From assembly GCA_034436475.1 (NCBI GenBank), contig DAOTUX010000162.1, positions 1 through 9,892 on the forward strand: a DNA stretch of 9,892 nucleotides, written 5' to 3'. Positions 4,984 through 9,892 of the stretch are shown in pieces. This stretch comes from JAFMJV01 sp034436475 (GTDB lineage: Bacteria > Chloroflexota > Limnocylindria > Limnocylindrales > CSP1-4). Numbering within the stretch: the first letter of the stretch is position 1; each line of letters starts with the position of its first letter. The notes beneath the pieces are model-generated. The model was not told the origin of the DNA, did not search any database, and saw only the letters and a program-made list of their open reading frames with translations. The position numbers and the translations under genes were made by a program.

Positions 4984-5414
4984 TCATCCTCGACACGACG
5001 GTCCTGGTATACGCCAAGGGCGCCGACCACCCACTGCGTGAGCGTTGTCGCGCGCTCGTCGATGCCATCGGCAGGAACGTCGTCGAAGCGAGGACGACAC
5101 CGGAGGTCATCCAGGAGTTTGCCCATGTGCGGGCGCGAAGGGACGGCAGGCGCCGCGCCGTGTCCGATGCCCTGGGCCTCGTCGGTACGCTCAGCCCGCT
5201 CCTGTTGGTCGATGGCGCCATCCTGTCGCTCGGGCTGCGAATCTATGAGGAGACGCCCGGTCTCGGCTCGTTCGATGCGGTTCTGGCAGCGGCGGCGATC
5301 TTCGGGTCGGCGGACGCGCTCGTCAGCGCAGATCGCGGCTTCGGCAGGGTCAAGGGCCTCACCCATCTCGACCCAGCCGCCCCCGACTTCCTGGAGCGCG
5401 TCGGCATCGCCTGA
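4980..5414 (+). CDS. vapC: Toxin, VapC-like PIN-domain ribonuclease (module 2)
   Basis: A 144-aa PIN-domain protein, a predicted metal-dependent ribonuclease toxin. All four acidic positions can be assigned: D5 in MIILDTTVLVYAKG, E42 or E46 in TTPEVIQEFAHVRARR, D99 in GSFDAVLAAAA and D118 in LVSADRGFG. The GTG start at 4980 overlaps the antitoxin stop (GTGA) and places D5 at the normal N-terminal position. Cells would translate it by coupling from the antitoxin, keeping toxin levels lower than antitoxin. It is only distantly similar to the module 1 toxin: the xxEF acid is present here and the C-terminal NPL ending is absent. This indicates independent origin rather than tandem duplication. 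The target RNA cannot be read from sequence. Confidence 0.87.
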   Translation: MIILDTTVLVYAKGADHPLRERCRALVDAIGRNVVEARTTPEVIQEFAHVRARRDGRRRAVSDALGLVGTLSPLLLVDGAILSLGLRIYEETPGLGSFDAVLAAAAIFGSADALVSADRGFGRVKGLTHLDPAAPDFLERVGIA

Positions 5415-5500
5415 TCGGTTCGATCCGACACTCGGCGAAGGTGATCGACTGGCTGACCCAGGGCCGACCACAAGGCCAACATATGCAGGCTCAGCACTTG

Positions 5501-5536
5501 CGCATGCGTGTTCATGCCGATAGGATTCACGCATCC
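5501..5536 (+). promoter_or_regulatory. Probable vapBC-3 promoter/operator
   Basis: TAGGAT (5521-5526) is a TANNNT -10-like box and would start transcription near 5533. Around it are the palindrome CGCATGCG (5501-5508), an inverted repeat TGCGTG (5505-5510) / CACGCA (5528-5533), and GGAT-N6-ATCC (5523-5536). CATGCCGA is also repeated directly (5513-5520 and 5541-5548). The pattern is busier and less perfect than in modules 1 and 2, so the operator is less certain. The rest of the 145-nt gap after vapC-2 shows only a weak 4-bp hairpin at 5415-5428. Confidence 0.4.
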
Positions 5537-5559
5537 AACGCATGCCGAGGGCCGACCCC

Positions 5560-5787
5560 ATGACCAGGACGCACACCACGCTCGACCTTGACCGTGAGCT
5601 GCTCCAGCAGGCGGCCCACGCCCTCGGCACGAGACGCACGACCGACACGGTGCATGCCGCGCTTCGCGAGGTCGTCGCCCATCGACAGCGGGCGTGGCTC
5701 GCGCAGCGGGACTTCTCGGAGCTCGAGAGCGCCCTGCCCGAGCTGCGAGCTCCGCAACATGCGGTCCTCGAAGAGCCGGGCATTTGA
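5560..5787 (+). CDS. vapB: Antitoxin, VapB family (module 3)
   Basis: A 75-aa protein that reads like a classic VapB antitoxin. MTRTHTTLDLDRELLQQAAH followed by LGTRRTTDTVHAALREVVAHRQ matches the family pattern of a strand, a helix with ELL, the L-G-T-x-x-T-T-D-T-V turn and a second helix. The C-terminal half (ARDFSELESALPELR-type, here QRDFSELESALPELRAP) is the toxin-binding part. I start it at 5560, where CGAGGG (5546-5551) lies 8 nt upstream and family homology begins; the ATG at 5542 adds six unrelated residues. Unlike modules 1 and 2 this gene would therefore have a short leader with a Shine-Dalgarno sequence. The stop overlaps the toxin TTG start by 4 nt (TTGA). Confidence 0.86.
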   Translation: MTRTHTTLDLDRELLQQAAHALGTRRTTDTVHAALREVVAHRQRAWLAQRDFSELESALPELRAPQHAVLEEPGI

Positions 5788-6239
5788 CGGAGCCGGGCTC
5801 CGCGCCGGCTGTCCCCGCTCCCCGTTCGCCCGAGCTCGCGGACACCTCCGTCTGGGCGCGCAAGGGCAGGCTCGGCCTGGAATGGTTCGGGAGGGCCATC
5901 ACGGAGGGCAGGATCGCGGTCTGCGACATGGTGGTCATGGAGTTGCTCTGGAGCGCCCGCGACCATGCCGACTTCGTGATGATGGAGACTGCCCTGACGG
6001 CCTGCCCGTGGTTCGAGATCGAGCCAGCGGACTGGGTGGAGGCGCGACGCGTCTCTCGAGAGCTGGCCGCACGCGGGCCGTTGCACCACCGCCAGGTGGG
6101 AACCCCCGACCTGCTCATCGCCGCCGTGGCGGCACGCAACAGCGTGACCCTTGTCCACTACGACAGCGACTACGACACCATCGCCTCCGTCACGAAGCAG
6201 CCGACCCGATGGGCGGCACCGCGCGGCTCGGTATCCTGA
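5784..6239 (+). CDS. vapC: Toxin, VapC-like PIN-domain ribonuclease (module 3)
   Basis: A 151-aa PIN-domain toxin. Active-site acids are D20 in ELADTSVWARKG, E53 in CDMVVMELLWSARD, D109 in GTPDLLIAAVAARN and D127/D129 in VHYDSDYDTIA, all in the expected order and spacing. The start is TTG at 5784, overlapping the antitoxin stop (TTGA); no ATG, GTG or TTG codon lies between it and D20, so this start is nearly forced. It leaves a Pro/Ala-rich N-terminal extension of about 16 residues (TEPGSAPAVPAPRSPE) ahead of the first PIN strand, where most VapC proteins have 2-4 residues. The pairing with a VapB-type antitoxin is the usual one. It is convergent with cimA, with a strong hairpin between the two. 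Confidence 0.87.
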   Translation: MTEPGSAPAVPAPRSPELADTSVWARKGRLGLEWFGRAITEGRIAVCDMVVMELLWSARDHADFVMMETALTACPWFEIEPADWVEARRVSRELAARGPLHHRQVGTPDLLIAAVAARNSVTLVHYDSDYDTIASVTKQPTRWAAPRGSVS

Positions 6240-6318
6240 CGCGCTGCCGACGCGCGCCGCCAACGAGGGAGAGCCCTGGGCCTCGACCCGGTCGCAGAGG
6301 CGTCCTGCGGGCGGCCCC

Positions 6319-6343
6319 GACCGTGGGTCAGGCTGACCCGGTC
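6319..6343. terminator. Hairpin between convergent vapC-3 and cimA
   Basis: GGGTCA (6325-6330) and TGACCC (6334-6339) pair around the 3-nt loop GGC. GACC (6319-6322) and GGTC (6340-6343) extend the stem to 10 bp with a 2-nt bulge. It overlaps the cimA stop codon and lies 79 nt past the vapC stop, the right place for a bidirectional terminator. There is no U-tract on either strand, so its efficiency is unclear. Confidence 0.5.
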
Positions 6344-8013
6344 CGCGCGACGAGGGGCTCGATGCCGCGCTCGTCGCGGCGGCGGAGCGCGGCGCCGGTC
6401 TTCCAGATGGCGTACTCGATCGAGTCGGCGAGCGCCATCGCGGACGCGGCGATGATGTCGGTCGCGGAGCCCACCGTCGACCACTCCAACGTGCCCGCGG
6501 TCGAGGTGATGACCACGCGCGTCCGGGCCGCGGTGGCCGCCGAGCCATCGACGATGCGCACCTTGTAGTCCACCAGGTGCATCGAGTCGAGCTCCGGGTA
6601 GAACGCGGACAGCGCCTTGCGGAGCGCGGTGTCGAGCGCGTTGACGGGGCCGTTGCCGTCGGCCGCGGTGTGGAGCACCTCGCCATCGACCGCGACCTTG
6701 ACGGTCGCCTCGGCGCGCTGCTCGCGACCCTCGCGCTGCTCCACGAGCGCGGTGTAGTCCACGATCTGGAAGGGCGCCTCGTACCCCGGGGAGTGCCGCC
6801 GGATGAGCAGCTCGAACGACGCCTCCGCGCCCTCGAACGCCATGCCATCCGCCTCCAGCTGCTTGATGAGCCGTGACAGGGCCTGGGGGTCCACCACGCC
6901 ATCGAGCTGGTGGCCGAGCTGCTCCGCCCGGATGCGCGTGTTGGCCTTGCCGCCCAGCTCGCTCACCACGAGGCGCCCCTCGTTGCCCACGATCACCGGG
7001 TCCACGTGCTGGTAGCTCCGCTCGACCTTGGCGACCGCGGCGCCATGGACGCCACCCTTGTGGGCGAAGGCCGACCGCCCGACATACGGTTGGTAGTCGT
7101 CCGGGACCTGGTTGGCAATCTCCGCCACGGTCCGCGACAGGGTGGTGAGACCGGCGACCTCGCCACCCCCGACCGGCAGCAGCGGCAGGTCGGTCTTGAG
7201 CGCGAGGTTGGCGAGGATGCTCACCATGTTGGCGTTGCCGCAGCGCTCGCCATAGCCGTTGATGGTCGCCTGGACATGGCGCACCCCGGCCTGGACCGCC
7301 GCGATCGAGTTGGCGACCGCGAGCTCCGCGTCGTTGTGGGTGTGGATGCCCCACGTCACGGGGGGTGCGTCGGCGTCGGCCTCCAGCGACGCGCGGGCAT
7401 CGCCCAGGATCGCCAGCAACTCGGAGGTGAGCGTGCCGCCGTTCGTGTCGCACAGCACGAGGGTGCCCGCACCCGCCTGCCGCGCGGCGCGCAGCGTGGA
7501 CAGCGCGTAGTCCCGGTCGGCCCTGTAGCCGTCGAAGAAGTGCTCCGCGTCATAGATGGCCTCGCGCCCGCGCTCCACCACGAACGCGACCGACTCGGCG
7601 ATCATGTCCAGGTTCTCGGCGGGTGAGGCGCCCAGGACCTCGGTCACGTGGAGCAGCCAACTCTTACCGAACATGGTGACCACGGGTGTCTCGGCCGCGA
7701 CCAGCTCCCGCAGGTTGGGGTCGGCCTCGGGGCGGTTCGCCCGATGCCGTGTCGAGCCGAATGCGGCCAGCTTGGCGTTGTGCCAGGTCATGGTCCGCGC
7801 GGCTGCGAAGAACTCGATGTCCTTGGGGTTGGAGCCGGGCCAGCCGCCCTCGATGTAGGGCATGCCGTACTCGTCGAGCATCCGCGCGATGCGGATCTTG
7901 TCCGCGAGCGAGAGCGTGATGTTCTCGCCCTGGGTGCCGTCGCGCAGGGTGGTGTCGTACAGCACGACGGGTCGGAGCCCAGAGCCGGCTTGATCGAGCA
8001 TGACGTCGCTCAT
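6328..8013 (-). CDS. cimA: (R)-citramalate synthase
   Basis: This enzyme condenses acetyl-CoA with pyruvate to (R)-citramalate, the first step of the threonine-independent route to 2-oxobutyrate and isoleucine; LeuCD and LeuB complete it. It has 561 aa, in the range of the long CimA type. The N-terminal TIM barrel begins YDTTLRDGTQGENITLS. The Thr-Gln-Gly after RDG marks CimA, where LeuA has Glu-Gln. Metal ligands are D25, H224 and H226 (IHTHND), with N259/N261 in NGYGERCGNAN. FAHKGGVHGAAV opens the linker subdomain. The C-terminal regulatory domain (about 430-550) contains GNGPVNALDTALRKAL and ATDIIAASAMALADSIEYA, the LeuA-like fold that senses isoleucine. The ATG overlaps the leuB stop (ATGA), so it is the last gene of the operon. 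Substrate assignment is by motif and neighbours. Confidence 0.94.
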   Translation of the reverse strand: MSDVMLDQAGSGLRPVVLYDTTLRDGTQGENITLSLADKIRIARMLDEYGMPYIEGGWPGSNPKDIEFFAAARTMTWHNAKLAAFGSTRHRANRPEADPNLRELVAAETPVVTMFGKSWLLHVTEVLGASPAENLDMIAESVAFVVERGREAIYDAEHFFDGYRADRDYALSTLRAARQAGAGTLVLCDTNGGTLTSELLAILGDARASLEADADAPPVTWGIHTHNDAELAVANSIAAVQAGVRHVQATINGYGERCGNANMVSILANLALKTDLPLLPVGGGEVAGLTTLSRTVAEIANQVPDDYQPYVGRSAFAHKGGVHGAAVAKVERSYQHVDPVIVGNEGRLVVSELGGKANTRIRAEQLGHQLDGVVDPQALSRLIKQLEADGMAFEGAEASFELLIRRHSPGYEAPFQIVDYTALVEQREGREQRAEATVKVAVDGEVLHTAADGNGPVNALDTALRKALSAFYPELDSMHLVDYKVRIVDGSAATAARTRVVITSTAGTLEWSTVGSATDIIAASAMALADSIEYAIWKTGAALRRRDERGIEPLVARTGSA

Positions 8014-9124
8014 ACGGCCACCGGCGTCCGGAGCCGGTCCAGGACGGCGTCCCGGAAGCCATCGGTGCCCACCTGCGTCTGGCCCTCACCACCGGCGCCC
8101 ATGAGGTCACCGGTCCGGATGCCGTCGGACAGGGTCCGCCGGACCGCCGATTCGATGGCCGCCGCGGCCTCCGCCTGACCGAACGACCAGCGGAGCATCA
8201 TCGCCGCAGACAGGATGGTGGCCGCGGGGTTGGCGATCCCCTTGCCCGCGATGTCGGGCGCCGAGCCGTGGATGGGCTCGTACAGCCCCAGGATCCCGTG
8301 CGCCGTCCGTCGCTCGCCCAGGGACGCGGAGGGCAGCATGCCGAGCGACCCGGCGAGCACGCTCGCCTCGTCCGACAGGATGTCGCCGAACATGTTCTCG
8401 GTGACGATGACGTCGAAGATGCCGGGCGAGGTGATGAGCTGCATGGCACAGGAGTCGACCAGGCGGTGCTCCAGCTCCACGTCCGGGAACTCGGCGCCGA
8501 CCTCCACCACGACCGTGCGCCAGAGGCGCGACGAGGCGATGACGTTGGCCTTGTCCACGCTCGTCACGCGCCTCCGGCGGCCGCGCGCCAGCTCGAACGC
8601 GAGGCGCGCCACACGGGCCACCTCGCGCTCGGTGTAGATGAGCGTGTCATACGCCTGGCGCCCATCCGGCCCGTCGTGGATCTCCTTGCGATCCCCGAAA
8701 TAGAGGCCACCGGTGAGCTCACGCACGATGAGCATGTCCACGCCCTCGACGAGGTCCCGTCGGAGCGGCGAGGCATCGAGCAGCGCGGGCTCCGCGGTCA
8801 CGGGGCGCAGGTTCGCGAACAGCCAGAGGCCCTTGCGGAGGGCGAGGAGCGCCTGCTCGGGGCGCACCTTGGCCGTAGGGTCGTCCCATCTGGGGCCGCC
8901 CACGGCACCCAGGAGCACGGCGTCGGCGGACGCGCACAGCGCCAGGTCCTCGTCGCGCAGCGGGATGCCATACGCGTCGATGCCTGCGCCCCCCATGACG
9001 ATCGACGACCAGTCGACCCGGTAGCCAGACTGCTCCCCCACCGCATCCACCACGGACCGTGCCGCGGCGACGACCTCGGGACCGATGCCGTCACCGGGGA
9101 TGGCGACGACGCGCCATGGCTCGC

Positions 9125-9128
<4 letters not shown>
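8010..9128 (-). CDS. leuB: 3-isopropylmalate dehydrogenase
   Basis: A cytoplasmic NAD-dependent oxidative decarboxylase that converts 3-isopropylmalate to the direct precursor of 4-methyl-2-oxopentanoate in leucine synthesis. It also handles the methyl analogue in the citramalate route started by CimA. It has 372 aa, normal length. Landmarks in order are VVAIPGDGIGPEVV at the N-terminus, LGAVGGPRWDD, VRELTGGLYFGDRKEI (substrate Arg and Tyr), TSVDKANVIASSRLWR (catalytic Lys), FDVIVTENMFGDILSDEASVLAGSLGMLPSASLG (metal Asp residues), and LYEPIHGSAPDIAGKGIANP (nucleotide binding, NAD-type). The GTG start at 9128 overlaps the leuA stop (GTGA). It fits because homology begins within a few residues and no in-frame ATG is near. 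Coupled translation with both neighbours is likely. Confidence 0.95.

Positions 9129-9892
<764 letters not shown>

Noticed and set aside
5411..5428. GGTTCGATCC after vapC-2 resembles a tRNA T-arm and might mark an attachment site
   Set aside because: The stem TCGG/CCGA encloses 6 nt rather than the 7-nt T-loop, there is no CCA end and no acceptor or anticodon arm nearby, and no direct repeat of it was seen elsewhere in the window.
4875..6902. A 675-codon open frame on the minus strand across vapBC-2, vapBC-3 and part of cimA
   Set aside because: The translation is low-complexity Arg/Ser/Pro/Ala. It overlaps five recognisable genes in other frames or on the other strand, including 575 bases of cimA.

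Overview
The window is high-GC DNA, roughly two-thirds G+C by eye. It combines ordinary branched-chain amino-acid biosynthesis genes on the minus strand with a cluster of accessory genes on the plus strand. The host is probably a high-GC soil or freshwater bacterium of the Actinomycetota or terrestrial Chloroflexota type. Evidence for this is the GC-rich codon use, frequent GTG/TTG starts, 4-nt gene overlaps, and start codons placed 6-7 nt after a TANNNT box, a layout typical of leaderless mRNAs. The phylum cannot be fixed from this sequence alone.

Layout from left to right. Positions 1-about 1430 hold an IS110-family insertion sequence read leftward. Its DEDD recombinase is intact (19-1209), a strong hairpin occludes its ribosome-binding site, and a 160-200 nt gene-free left end could encode a bridge RNA. 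Positions 1433-2140 hold a vapBC toxin-antitoxin operon with a twin palindromic operator. Positions 2338-2817 encode a small predicted lipoprotein of unknown function. Positions 2882-4393 encode ilvA (threonine deaminase) on the minus strand. Positions 4394-4734 are a 341-nt divergent control region. Positions 4735-6239 hold two more vapBC operons in tandem. Positions 6328-9892 hold the minus-strand operon leuA-leuB-cimA, with leuA cut by the right edge.

The metabolic genes fit together. LeuA and LeuB serve leucine synthesis. CimA and LeuB (with LeuCD, not seen here) make 2-oxobutyrate from pyruvate, and IlvA makes the same 2-oxobutyrate from threonine, so both known entries to isoleucine are present. 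The three vapBC pairs use different RHH/PIN subtypes, so they look like separate acquisitions rather than tandem duplicates. All three share one architecture: a palindromic or inverted-repeat upstream region and a toxin start codon (GTG, GTG, TTG) overlapping the antitoxin stop by 4 nt. The plus-strand toxin-antitoxin modules and the IS interrupt what would otherwise be a minus-strand amino-acid gene block.

No completely new system is evident. The points most worth checking are the IS110 left end (candidate bridge RNA and RBS-masking hairpin), the helically phased twin operator of the first vapBC, and the consistent leaderless-promoter layout.
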